NCBI RefSeq assembly: GCF_026914185.1 | Contig: NC_070564.1 | Location: 6,448,001 to 6,512,000, forward strand | Reading direction: 5' to 3' | Origin: Puccinia triticina | Taxonomy: Eukaryota; Basidiomycota; Pucciniomycetes; Pucciniales; Pucciniaceae | DNA: 64,000 bases | Shown: in pieces, positions 20,809 through 30,479 of the stretch | Numbering within the stretch: the first letter of the stretch is position 1 | How the letters are laid out: each line of letters opens with the position of its first letter | Program-made: the position numbers and the translations under genes | The notes under the pieces: model-generated | What the model was told of the DNA's origin: nothing | Seen by the model: the letters and a program-made list of their open reading frames with translations, nothing else | The model's database searches: none

Positions 20809-21900
20809 TCGAAGTTCCTTTGAGGGGGAAATAAATTGTATGATAGGTTGAAAGGCTATTACAATCTACGGGTGGTTTGAAAGACCTGCCCCTCTAATAG
20901 TACTATGCAAATAACCAAGAGTCTTGTAATCAATATTTAAGAAAATGTGGCAGATTCCAAGATAGCTCTTACTTTTATATAGTAATCTCTATCAGACCTA
21001 AATATCTAATTCAATGTGTTTTTAGACCGGTTATAACTAAGGATAACGTGGTTTGTTATGGTGAAGTTCCTCTACTGTTGTTGATGTTATAATTTGTACT
21101 ACTACTTCTACTACTACTACTACTACTAATATGCTAATAAGGAGAATGGGTTGTTGGTTGGTTGGTTGGTTGGTTGGTTGTTGATTGTTGGTTCTACTAC
21201 TGCACTAACACTCTACTGACTGACTGACTCTACGCTACTCAATACTACTACTGCCAAACTACTACTACTAAACTACTACTGTGACCAAACCTCTGTAGGC
21301 TGATGGTGAAAAGAGAAATTATGGGGGGGAGAAGAGCTTCTTTTATATTGAAGAGTGAGGGATTTTAGCTCCAGGGGAATGTGTTTGAGGGAATTTAGCT
21401 GCAGGGAATCTCAGTTGCACAGCATATGTACACCTGTACTGCACAGCCACACAAACAATGAGGGAATTATGCTGCAGTGACACTATTTGTACACCTTATC
21501 TGCCTGCATATATTGCACTGCCTGATTTCATGCATTGCTATGTACCCAAGCCACCTTCCATATCCTTCAGAATGTGTTGCTATGTAACCAAGCCACCTTC
21601 CATGCACTCTGCACCCAACTAGAATACTCCTCCTTTCCAGGATTTGGGGGTCAAAGCCTCTTTCTGTTCCTCCTTCCTTCCTCCTCCCTTGTCCTTGTAT
21701 CCACGTCGTGTATTCTTCCGTCCAATCCGCTGTGGCTACCAAAGAGTGTATGTATGTAAATGTTGTAACTGTTGTGTAAGATTATCTCCTCCTCTTTTAA
21801 TGGGTTTCACATATATGTAACTGTACTGTTACAATACCTCTGTATACATGCTCTTGGCATTGCAACAGGCACAGAACACCACACCGTAACAAGAATAAAC
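20809..21900. repeat. AT-rich insertion with microsatellites
   Basis: Composition changes sharply from the flanking spacer. It contains CTA/ACT triplet runs (21098-21130, 21245-21275), GGTTG runs (21153-21182), GACT runs and a direct repeat around GCTATGTAMCCAAGCCACCT (21537, 21578). Its right end CACACCGTAACA resembles an LTR end, so a solo LTR is possible, but no target duplication was found. Boundaries are approximate. No gene. Confidence 0.35.
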
Positions 21901-22082
21901 TATATACGTCCTATGACGTCCTCTGCAATGAGATTAATCTAGTTATACTGCGCGATGAGTCTAAACTCCCGAGCCTCTGCAACGAGGGAAAACTAAAGAT
22001 CCTCCGCAATGAGGTGAAACTAGCAAATTATGGAACAACGGAGGAGGGAAGAGTAGTGGTGCAGAGGTTGGGAGAACTAGAA

Positions 22083-22191
22083 GTAAGTTCCTCCCAGTTA
22101 TGCACCTCCGAGGGTCCTTCTACACCAAGTCAAAAACATTACGTCGCCACACATGTGAGCCTTGGACGCTTTTGCCATGTACCCCCTGCAG
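22083..22191 (+). other. Intron-like repeat 3
   Basis: GTAAGT donor after CTAGAA, GTTATGCACCTCCG block, GTCGCCACACATGTGAGCC block and an ACCCCCTGCAG acceptor immediately before ATG 22192 (short frame). 109 nt. Confidence 0.6.
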
Positions 22192-22316
22192 ATGCGGAGC
22201 CCGGCTTGGCGGTCAAGGACTTTCTCCGCAAAGAGGGTAAACTATTGCCCTTAGTCTTGGATTGTGACAGAGGAAGGTTGGAGTTTGGGTTGCCGTGGGG
22301 AGATATTGGAATAGAA

Positions 22317-22428
22317 GTAAGTTCTTACCAATATGCACCTCCGAGGGTACTTGCTACCAAAGCTTTCGAGACACTATCACGTGCCACAGTCGTGAGCGGT
22401 CCCCAAAATTCCGGCTTTTTCTATTCAG
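22317..22428 (+). other. Intron-like repeat 4 (upstream of pol)
   Basis: GTAAGT donor after ATAGAA, ATATGCACCTCCG block, GTGCCACAGTCGTGAGCG block and a GGCTTTTTCTATTCAG acceptor. 112 nt, not a multiple of three. The first ATG after the acceptor is 22476, in the RT frame. Confidence 0.6.
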
Positions 22429-22475
22429 ATAAATCGCCGTTTGAAGATTGGAGGGAGCATCGAACTTGGGCGTTG

Positions 22476-24536
22476 ATGGAGAGCGGACTGCGCTATCAGG
22501 AGCAGTTGGCGTTGCTGGACTCATGGAGGGCGGGAGAATTCCTGGTGTTTGCGGCCAAATATAAACCGGTAGCTCGCAAGGTCCGGCCTGTCAACCAACC
22601 GATGCCCCAGGAAATTAACCCGCCGCTCCGTAGGCCGCCACTGTCCCGGGACCCGTACCGCAAATTGCCGAGATCAATGGCGGGAGCTTTTGTTCCTAAG
22701 GGACGCGTAACCGAGGAGCGTCTGCGGGTCGTGAACTTTGGACCCAATGGGTGGTTATACCCCGACAAGCTTAACGTCTTAGCCAAGAGGAACCGCGCTA
22801 TAGCATTCACGGAACGAGAGCGGGGGTTGTTAAAGGACTCTTATGGGTTACCCTACATCATCCCCGTAGTAGAGCACTTACCCTGGCAGAAGAAGCGCAT
22901 TCCAATACCGGCCGCAAAACTGGAAGAGTACATTAGGGTCATCCGGGAACGCGTCGAGACTGGATTGTACGAGCAATCCACATCAAGCTACACAAGTCCG
23001 GTCTTTTGTGTCCTGAAGAGCAACGGCAAAATTCGAGTAGTACACGACCTCCAAGCCCTTAATAAAGTGACTATCAAAGACGCGGGTGTGCCACCCGCCA
23101 CGGAGGAATTTGTGGAGTTGTTTGCTGGAAGGTCCTGCTACGGTTTGGGGGACATGATGGGCGGCTACGACGAGCGCGCCTTGGACCCGATTTCTCAACC
23201 GCTCACGACTTTTGATACACCACTCGGATGATTCCAGCTCACGCGTCTACCTCAAGGAGCCACCAACTCTGTAGCCATCTACCAGGCACAGATGGTGTGG
23301 ATCCTCCAGGAGGAGATTCCAGATCATGCGGGAATCTTCATAGACGATGGGGGCATCAAGGGCCCACCGTCTGACTATGATAACGAGCGGCTCCCTTGGC
23401 ACCCGGGAATTCGGCGTTTTATATGGGAGTACGCAACAACACTGGAGCGGGTCCTCTTTCGTATCGAAGAGTCTGGGTTGACGGTCTCGGCGTCGAAACT
23501 GGCCGCATGTGTGCCAGCATTGGACATTGTGGGGCATGTAGTATGCAAGGAAGGGAGACGAATGGCGAAAGCGAAGATTAACAAGATTCTCTCCTGGCCA
23601 ACCCCAGTAAACGCGACAGAGGTGCGGGGCTTCTTGGGAGTCGTAGTCTACGTGCGAATTTTTATCCCGTCTCTATCTGAGATTTGCCTGCCATTACGAC
23701 GTTTGACGCGCAAGGACACTGATTGGGACTGGACGGCGGAGTGCGAAGCAGCGTTTCAGAAGCTTAAGGTCACGGTAGGCCGTGATATAGTTTTGATTAA
23801 GATTCAATACGGGCCTGAGGCAGGCAAGATCAAGCTGGCCGTGGACTCGAGTTTTCACACGGCAGGTGCAGTACTTACCCAAGAAGATGAGAACGGCTTA
23901 GACAGGCCCGCCCTTTACGAATCTTTGCTCTTTTCGGATGTGGAATCCCGCTATTCTCAGCCCAAGCTCGAGCTGTGCGGCGTCGCCCGGGTGCTCAAGA
24001 AGCTTCAGACAATCTTATGGGGGCAGTGCTTCGAACTACAGGTGGATGCCCATTCACTGATTGAAATGATCAATGCTCCTAGTCTTCCCAACGCCCCCAT
24101 GACTCGTTGGGTAGCCTTTATTCAGCTCTTTTCCTTCGATATCGTCCACAAACCGGTAAAATCATTCACTAGGCCAGATGGACTCTCGCGCGGTCCGTGG
24201 GAGGATGGCGACTCAGACCCGCCATCGGATTTCGACGAGGAGGCCCCCAATATCCGGGCAAGGCATTCATACTCTGCGCTGGAAAAGGAGGGTCGCTACG
24301 AGGGATACCAGCAAGGGTATTGGCGCGATCTCGAACGCTTTCTGGGCACCTTGCTCAAGCCAGAGGGAATGGGTCCCAAAGAATTTAGGGCACTGAAGCG
24401 GCGGTCTGCGGATTTCTTTCTACAAGCCGGACGTCTGATGAAGAGGGGAAGTCCCCTGCCTAGAATTGTGGTGACCATCCTGTCAAAGCAGCACGAAATA
24501 CTGATGAAGCTTCATGAGGATTTGGGCCATAGGGGC
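22476..24536 (+). pseudogene. Ty3-A reverse transcriptase and RNase H, N-terminal part of pol
   Basis: The frame is open from upstream of 22476 to the MITE except for TGA 23229-23231. ATG 22476 is chosen because it is the first AUG after intron-like repeat 4. RT shows SPVFCVLKSNGKIRVVHDL, GDMMGGYDER (first catalytic Asp), LPQGATNS and IFIDDGG (the FIDD form of the YxDD box, near 23338). The connection and RNase H regions include VDSSFHTAGAVL and ELCGVARVLK. An integrase zinc-finger start (LHEDLGHRG) ends at the MITE. Pol makes cDNA and degrades the RNA template. The TGA before FQLTRLPQG is in ATGA context, the exception among this element's four stops. Confidence 0.87.
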
Positions 24537-25011
24537 AACACTGGGTCGCTACGCTAACCATAGCGGTTAGCGTAGCGTAGCGCAGCGCAAATGCGCTATT
24601 TTTTAGCGTAGCGTTAGCGCAATTGCACGCATATGCGCTAACGCTACGCGCACGCGGTGCGCAGCTATTTTAGCTGATAGCGTAGCGTTAGCGCAGATGC
24701 GCGCAATTGCGCTAACACTACACATGCAGGGCGCAAAAGAGCGCGCGCTACGCTGCGCTACAGCGCCTCTAGCGGGAAAAAAGGGCTTTTTTCCGCTAAA
24801 AGCGCTGTAGCGCAGCGCAGCGTAGCGTAGCGACTATAGCGGCGCGCTAACGCTAACAAAGAATTGGCGCGCTGTTAGCGCCGCTGAAAATTAGCGCAGC
24901 GTAGCGGCGCTAACAGCGCGCTAACGCTATGCAAAATAGATGGGCGCTTTTTGCCGCTACGCTAACGCGTAGCGCTGAAATAGCGTAGCGTAGCGTAGCG
25001 ACCCAGTGTTG
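24537..25011. mobile_element. hAT-like MITE inserted in Ty3-A integrase
   Basis: 475 bp, bounded by AACACTGGGTCGCTACGCTA and its inverse TAGCGTAGCGACCCAGTGTT plus G. ATAGGGGC at 24529-24536 and 25012-25019 is an 8-bp target duplication, the hAT signature. The interior is a lattice of GCGTAGCG/CGCTACGC words able to fold extensively. Skipping it with one duplication rejoins HRG to STETYRRVAERF in frame, so it entered an intact integrase. Confidence 0.88.
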
Positions 25012-26057
25012 ATAGGGGCTCCACAGAAACGTACCGGCGGGTGGCCGAGCGTTTTTGGTGGCCTTTGCTGAAGGAAGCGGTGGTCAAGTGGTGTCAAACT
25101 TGCGAAGCGTGTCAGAAGAAGGATTTGCGACACCCTCAGGAAATACGCTACCCAACGGGCGAGGCGACGGTTTTTGGGCGAGTATCCATGGATGCGGTTC
25201 ACCTGAAGGGGAGTGGCGCCAAGTATTTGATTGTCGCTTGAGATGATTTCTCGGGCTGGGTTGAGGCGAAAATCATCAACAATCTCACTTCGGAGGGGGT
25301 CGCCGCCTTCCTTCAGGAGCATTGGACGATGCGCTACGGATTGGCGCAGGCATATTCGACTGACGGAGGTTCCGAATTCGGTGGCGCACTAGCAGAGATG
25401 CTGCGAGCCTTGCCAGGGAAGCATAGAGTCTCTACACCTTACTACCCAGAGGGACAGGGCATGGTCGAGCGCGGGCACGGTCCTCTCAAAGCCGCGCTGG
25501 TGAAGCTAGCTGGGGAAAGCGGCAAGAATTGCAGGAAGTTTCTCCCTTTGGTTCTCTTCGCCGACTGCATCTCGACCAAGCGCACTACAGGGTATTCCCC
25601 CTACGAGCTAGTTTTCGGCCAGCGGGCCGTCCTTCCTCTGGAGCTGGAGATTGAGTCATATCTCGGCGTCGATTGGGACAAGGTCACGAGCACCACCGAC
25701 CTTCTTGTCGCGCGTTCCCGGCAGCTGGAGCGCAGCGAGGAGACGCGCGGCATCGCGTATCAAAAGATGATGGAATCGCGCGCGGATTCGGTGCGCTATT
25801 GGAAAGAGAAGCATTCTGGGCGGTTGCGCGAACCTCTCAAGCCTGGAGACCGGGTCCTCGCTTACAATTGGTCGCTCGAGACGCATTGGGGGCAGTTATT
25901 TGCGCATTGATGGAACGGCCCCTACCGCGTCGTGAAGCAGGTTGAGGGCGGGTCCTATGTTTTGGCGGAGCTGGACGGGACGGAGCTCAAGCGGCGCTTT
26001 GCCGCGGACCAAGTGAAGCGGTTCTTTTCCCGCGGGGACATTCTTGACCAGAAGTAA
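25012..26057 (+). pseudogene. Ty3-A integrase, C-terminal part of pol
   Basis: Continues the H2C2 zinc finger (WCQTCEACQKK) and the catalytic core: D in VSMDAVHLKG, D in YSTDGGSEFGG, E in GQGMVERGH. The C-terminal GPYRVV ... GTELKRRFAADQVKRFF is the region that closes Ty3 integrases; no chromodomain is visible. TGA codons at 25239-25241 (before DDFSGWVE) and 25908-25910 (before WNGPYRV) are both in TTGA and in places where arginine is plausible. The natural stop TAA 26055-26057 overlaps the GTAAGT donor of intron-like repeat 5. Confidence 0.87.
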
Positions 26058-26174
26058 GTTCCCCTCCAAGTATGCATCTCCTGGGTAGTTACTACCACAA
26101 CTTTTCGAAACTCTACTTCTTGCCACGCTTGTGAGCACCGCGGGCGCGCCTGGTTCTTTCTCTTTCCTTTTCAG
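26054..26174 (+). other. Intron-like repeat 5 (3' of pol)
   Basis: GTAAGT donor after CCAGAA, GTATGCATCTCCTGG block, TTGCCACGCTTGTGAGCA block and a long pyrimidine tract TTCTTTCTCTTTCCTTTTCAG acceptor in two overlapping parts. 121 nt, in the untranslated tail before the 3' LTR. Confidence 0.6.
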
Positions 26175-26242
26175 GGCTTGGATTTCTTTTAGGCACGGTA
26201 TGGGACGAGCAGTCTAGGGACAGACTGCAAGTCGTGGGTGGA

Positions 26243-27063
26243 TGTGGTGGACAATCTGGTACACGTGGAAGCTTTTTGCCGCGCATGGCGCGGCCGGAGG
26301 AAGTCAGGATTCAAGACATCAAGGCATCAAGTTCCCAGCCCTCAAGGATTCCTCAAGATTCAGTGACGCGGCGTGGCGCGCATCCTCAAGGCGTTTCAGG
26401 TTTTTCTTCTCTTTCCTCCTTTCTTTTCTTTGTTTCTGTGCTAGTGGTTTGGTTTTCCTGTTAATTTTCTTTTCATCAAGTGTTGTTATTTTTCTTTTTC
26501 ATTCTGCGCGCGTTGGTTAGGGTTTTGGATGAGAAGGGTTGGTTTTTGTTGTTTGTTTTGTGTTCTTTTTGTTTTGTTTCTGTTTCTTGTCTTGTTGTAG
26601 CGCGCGTGTGCGCGCTAGGTTGTGATGAGCTGTCTGTTAGATGTCACAAGCTCCAGAGTTTGAGTTCAGTTCAAACTCCGGCTTTGGAGCGGCATGGACC
26701 TACTCTGAACCGTAATTTTCAGTCATCCATCAAAGTTCAAAAGTTTATTTTTCTTGGCGCCTTCCGCCCGTACTTCTCAGAATCTCACAGCTTCTAAGTT
26801 TGTTTTACTCCGCAACACCAATCTCTCCCAGCTTCTGGTTTTGATCACAACCCCGCCGGCAGTATCCCCGGCTCCATCTCAAACTCAAACACCGCCGACG
26901 CGCAATTCCAGCCGTCGTAAAATCAATCCCCCCCCCAACGCTACACGACACACCGCGCTCTTTATTGGCCAATCACCCCGGAGGGCATACTTACTAGTTT
27001 CCTTTTCTTTTTTCATTCCCCTCCCCAAACTGCTGCCGGCCTAGCACCGGACAGAGTTCCTCA
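26243..27063 (+). repeat. 3' LTR of Ty3-A
   Basis: 821-bp partner of 17011-17839, preceded by purine-rich GTGGGTGGA. Followed by ACGG, the target duplication, and then by the right part of the GCG-rich element. Confidence 0.93.
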
Positions 27064-27380
27064 ACGGGGCCGCTCCTTTCAGCGCCGCGCAGCGGCCACC
27101 AAAACAGCTGCGCTTTGCGCTGCGCTGCGCTTTTTTGGCTGGCAGCGGGAGAGCGCTACGCGGCCAGGTCAAAAAGCTGTAGCGCAGCGATGGTTCCGCT
27201 GCGCTACCACTGAAAGTAGCGGGTCCCCGCTTCTTGCCAGACCCAAAAAGTGGTAGCGCAGCGGGCGGGGCCGCTACTTTCAGCGCAGCGGGCGGGGCCG
27301 CTACTTTCAGCGCAGCGCAGCGGCCACCAAAACCGCTGCGCTTCACGCTGCGCTGCGCTTTTTGAAGCGCAGCGCTTTCA
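27064..27380. mobile_element. GCG-rich repeat element, right part
   Basis: Counterpart of 16838-17010. It contains a direct repeat around GGGCGGGGCCGCTACTTTCA (27265-27312) and many GCTGCGCT/AGCGCAGC words. Minus-strand open frames here are compositional artefacts. Confidence 0.5.
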
Positions 27381-27383
27381 CCC

Positions 27384-27945
27384 TTGCACATACCCGCGAG
27401 TTCAATCTGGCTGTATTTGTTGCCTCTGATGATACACCCCCTCCGCCTTTTTGCTGGCTTGGTGATCACCATCATACACACTTTCTTCCCCTCCACCCAT
27501 GCCCAGCTCCGGGAGACCACCAAGTGGGGCTGGTCCGAACACCATGTCGGGCTGAATCCTTCCAACCCTCCTCCATGTGCTTGCACGAGCCGCCCAAATT
27601 CCACCTCCAGTCTCCTCGCCGCCGTCGGATCACAGCAGTTATGGGCAAAAAGGCGCCTCGTCGGCAGTGCGGTCAAAGATGGGGAGTGCGAGGTGGTCGA
27701 TTCTGTCGGCAATGGGCTTGCCGGGCCGGCTGTTCGGCCTCAACTAACGCTCACTCGCCAACTCCGTGCCCTCCTTTGATTAGCACTACATCTCCAGCCC
27801 CGGCCTTGTCAGCTCTCTGCGCCACGGCCAGACTAAAACCCTGCGCTACTACCCCTGTAAGGCCTGCGTTGAGCACGCCTTCAAACTTGCCCTCTCCCAC
27901 AAACTCAGCGAGGAGAAACGGCTTGACCGCACCTTGACGACGGAA
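27384..27945 (+). pseudogene. Degenerate sequence upstream of acyltransferase remnant
   Basis: A hydrophobic stretch RLFAGLVITIIHTFF (about 27440-27485) would suit an N-terminal membrane segment of the acyltransferase that follows. Between about 27780 and 27955 another frame gives LRYYPCKACVEHAFKLALSH, not recognised. All frames contain stops. Probably exon remnants, with low certainty. Confidence 0.3.
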
Positions 27946-27949
27946 AAGC

Positions 27950-28610
27950 AAGACTGCTGAACCAGCTAGACAGCTTAGTGGCGGACAACCGCCATCCGGG
28001 AGACCGTGCGCTGGACAAAGTTGGCCTGCTCATCCTCCCGCAGGGCACACTGGTGAAGGTGATGACGCGGGCAGCGAGTGCAAGCATTACGGTCAAATCT
28101 ATTATTGTGAGTTTTTCTCTGACCACACCCTGCCTTTGAGTCCGGGCGCTGATCCTGGCTTGTGCCAGTGGGGGGCGAAGGACGATTTGAAACACTCCTT
28201 GCCGCCTCAGTTGACTGGCCCGCTGTTCTGTCTGCATGCGCTGAGCCAAAAGGTGCCAAATCTGCAGCTCGCTGACCTGACCATTGGCTACCCAGGCATC
28301 CATCCAGACGGGTACGTTCCCAGAAGCTATTCCAAGCTCCAGCCAATCTTTGGGTATGGCCACCCGCCGCCAAAGGTGCACATCCACATCAAGATCATCC
28401 CCGTCGCTGCCATCTCCATCGAACTCCTGCCCTCCTTCTCCCCAGACCCAGCAATAGCGGGGGAAGAGAAGAAGGAGATGGGCAGGGCCCACCCATCCTC
28501 CAAGGAGAACACCCGGTTTGATCAATGGCTGCGCGCCCGATGGATTGATAAGGACTGGCTGCTGACCTGATTCTATGCCCTTGGCGCCTTTGACAATCCC
28601 TCCCTTGCCT
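27950..28610 (+). pseudogene. Lysophospholipid acyltransferase-like pseudogene (PlsC fold, C-terminal part)
   Basis: LLILPQGTLVKVMTRAASA (about 28027-28083) matches the acyltransferase FPEGT block with Pro-Gln in place of Pro-Glu. A GTGAGT...GTGCCAG intron candidate (about 28108-28168) joins it in frame to WGAKDDLKHSL. The C-terminal acyltransferase region then shows GPLFCLHALS, LADLTIGYPGIHPDGY and VHIHIK, and ends FDQWLRARWIDKDWLLT, stop, FYALGAF. The TGA 28568-28570 lies where arginine is usual. Family members acylate lysophospholipids at the ER membrane. Only about the C-terminal two thirds is visible and the H(X)4D block was not found, so it is presumably a dead or captured fragment. Confidence 0.6.
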
Positions 28611-29693
28611 CAGCCCACAACCTGCCCTCCTCCGACTGAATGCTCTTATCCAAAAAATTTAGCGCTAAGAAACTGTTGCCAGAGAAACTGGCACCGGTGA
28701 AAAATAGAAAATAGTTCAAGATTCCCTTCTGCTGACCTTATCAGGACACTCTTGTTGACTGGCCCCGCGCTCAGCCTGCTCCTCTAACTCTCCCATAATC
28801 TCTTCTTCTAACCTAGCCCCCTCCTTGTTATTTCTCTCCCTTTCTTACTCGTCTATCTGTAGCATGTGCATGTGTAGCTCTCCAGCTTTGTTCTCCGGCT
28901 TTCAGCAGCTTGGTTGCTTTTTTCTCTGTTTCTCTTTTTTTTTTTTTTTGAGTTTGAACACAAACACACACAAGTTCCACCTTTTTCTTTGCCAGTGGGC
29001 TCTTATTTCAAATTTGTGTGTGTGCATCCACATGGTTGTGTAGATTGTTTTAGTCTTTCTGTCATTTGTAATTGTAGGCACCAAATTTTAAAGGTTGCTA
29101 GACATAGATACACCATCCAATACAATTGATCACTTGGATTCTGTTCTCTCATCCCTCCTCCCACAACAAATCTCATCAACCTGGCTCTGTCTCCCTATTT
29201 CCATTGCACCCTCCTCAGAGTCACATCCATTTACTCTCACTCCTGATCTGATTCTTTCATACCACACCTTTTAAAAGGCTTTCTTTTTCTTTCTCTCCCG
29301 CTCTCTTTTTATTGCTTATTGAGTTTAGAGTTTTCCGTCACTGTATGCTTGAAAAAAAATCTACACATGCACTTCGTGTTCTTGACTTATTTTTTTGAAG
29401 GGGTTGGAGTGGGGGTAGTAAAAATAACTGTTTTCTTTATGGGATGGAGGGTTGGTTGTGTGAGGTCTTGGGGTTCTTCCTAGGTTTTATTTGTGTGAAT
29501 CAGCTCAGATAAAGTAACTTCACTGTAATTGTGAAGGTGTCTTCATATTATATTTACATGAATCTATGTTTTTTCAGATTTGAGGATAGCAATGATGCAA
29601 AATTTCAAGTGGGGGATGGCTGAACTGGGCTTTGGGCACAGTGGGGGTTGGTATGAGACTGAGAGGGGTTCATTCAACCAATTCCCTTGGAAG
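28611..29693. other. Non-coding AT-rich stretch
   Basis: Contains poly-T and CACA-rich runs (28920-28980) and no open frame with a recognisable domain. It could be downstream sequence of the acyltransferase copy. Nothing else supported. Confidence 0.5.
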
Positions 29694-29722
29694 TGTGGCG
29701 GCATAGCCGCCTTGGACTCTAG
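29694..29722 (+). mobile_element. Helitron-like 3' terminus
   Basis: Hairpin GGCGGCATAGCCGCC followed by TTGGACT and CTAG, then T. A short GC hairpin about ten bases before CTRR, with insertion before T, is the Helitron 3' signature. Two more like it lie at 43497 and 43926. No 5' TC end or Rep/helicase was identified. Confidence 0.45.
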
Positions 29723-29733
29723 TTAGTCTATTA

Positions 29734-30097
29734 GAGCATCAGCATTGGTGGCTAAGTTAGTATGGATTAACTAGCTCGGATTATGCTTGGAATAAGCTAA
29801 TCCGATCGGCCGACCGCATGGGTGGGGATTAGCGGGTCCGAGGCTGTCGGAGGTTATGTGTTTAGGTGCCTGTATGTTATGTGTTTGGCACCTAAACACA
29901 TAGAGCTCATGCTTATGAGCATGTTGAATATTCATTGTGTGTTTAGTCCGAGGACTAGTGAGGTCTACATGTAGACCCCACTAGCTCCAAACGGAGCTCC
30001 GGGTCAAGTTGATCCCGAGTTGATCCCAGCCGATGCGGATGCGGGGGTGTACTAAGTGCCCTAATCCGGGCTAACTTAGTGCCGAATGCGGATGCTC
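29734..30097. mobile_element. PIF/Harbinger-type MITE
   Basis: 364 bp. Ends GAGCATCAGCATTGGTGGC and the inverse of GCCGAATGCGGATGCTC are imperfect inverted repeats extending through CTAAGTTAG. TTA at 29731-29733 and 30098-30100 is the 3-bp duplication typical of PIF/Harbinger. The interior holds short palindromes (GGTCTACATGTAGACC). No coding capacity. Confidence 0.75.
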
Positions 30098-30103
30098 TTA
30101 TAA

Positions 30104-30415
30104 TCTAAGTTTGTTAAAGACAGACAATCACGGAAACAAACTTCAAGGGTTTCCCCTACAATTTAATCAAAAAAAAGAAATAAAATCACACCCAGCCCAA
30201 AGCCCAATCTCTACTAGAGAGATTGCAAGCATTGGGCAGATGACCCCCAGCGCGCCGCATTTAAGGCAATTGCAAAGGGGGGTCATCAAAAATTAACCCT
30301 CAAACTGTGCACGTGCAACAGCGGAGGGGGTTGAGTCGACTCTCTGGCTGGAATTGCAGCGCAGCGAGTCGACTGGCGCTTCGTACCTGCCAGAGGTACC
30401 CCTACTTATAGGCAC
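30104..30415 (-). repeat. Dispersed TATA-to-AATAAA cassette, copy 2
   Basis: Minus-strand TATAA (about 30408), GTTGCACGTGCAC word, GCGGCGCGCTGGGGG block, and an end CCCTTGAAGTTTGTTTC ... AACAAACTT near 30104. It resembles copies at 16374 and 54753. Its 3' signal is AACAAA rather than AATAAA. Confidence 0.45.
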
Positions 30416-30479
30416 ATTGTCTGATGTTAATCTGACCGCATCCCAACCGTTCCCACCACAACCATAACACATCCTGCCT

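Larger units (their letters stand above)
20219..22475 (+). other. Ty3-A gag-pol spacer
   Basis: Holds three intron-like repeats (20554, 22083, 22317), seven copies of a 21-nt motif near CTCCGCAATGAGGGAAAACTA (20695, 20731, 21921, 21948, 21975, 22002, 22224) and an AT-rich insertion (about 20809-21900). Short open frames (20317-20808, 22014 onward) read through the intron-like repeats, but an indel in repeat 4 shows the encoded peptide is not conserved. I therefore regard it as non-coding regulatory or splicing sequence. Confidence 0.55.
17011..27063 (+). mobile_element. Ty3-A: complete Ty3-type LTR retrotransposon
   Basis: LTRs of 829 and 821 bp (about 99% identical, with a 7-bp indel) enclose gag-protease then RT-RNase H-integrase, the Ty3 order. 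ACGG at 17007-17010 and 27064-27067 is a 4-bp target duplication. The internal region carries a 48-nt tRNA-Tyr-complementary primer site, five homologous intron-like repeats, a 21-nt motif repeated seven times, and two secondary insertions (about 20809-21900 and 24537-25011). Coding is broken by four TGA codons and by the MITE in integrase. LTR similarity implies a recent insertion compared with its coding decay. Confidence 0.93.

Noticed and set aside
22014..22475. Coding N-terminus of Ty3-A pol reading through the intron-like repeats
   Set aside because: No ATG opens it, the repeats have splice signals and an indel between copies, and the encoded peptide is not conserved.
27041..27712. Minus-strand 223-codon open frame
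   Set aside because: It spans the LTR edge and the GCG-rich repeat; its Ala/Arg-rich sequence follows from the GCG words.
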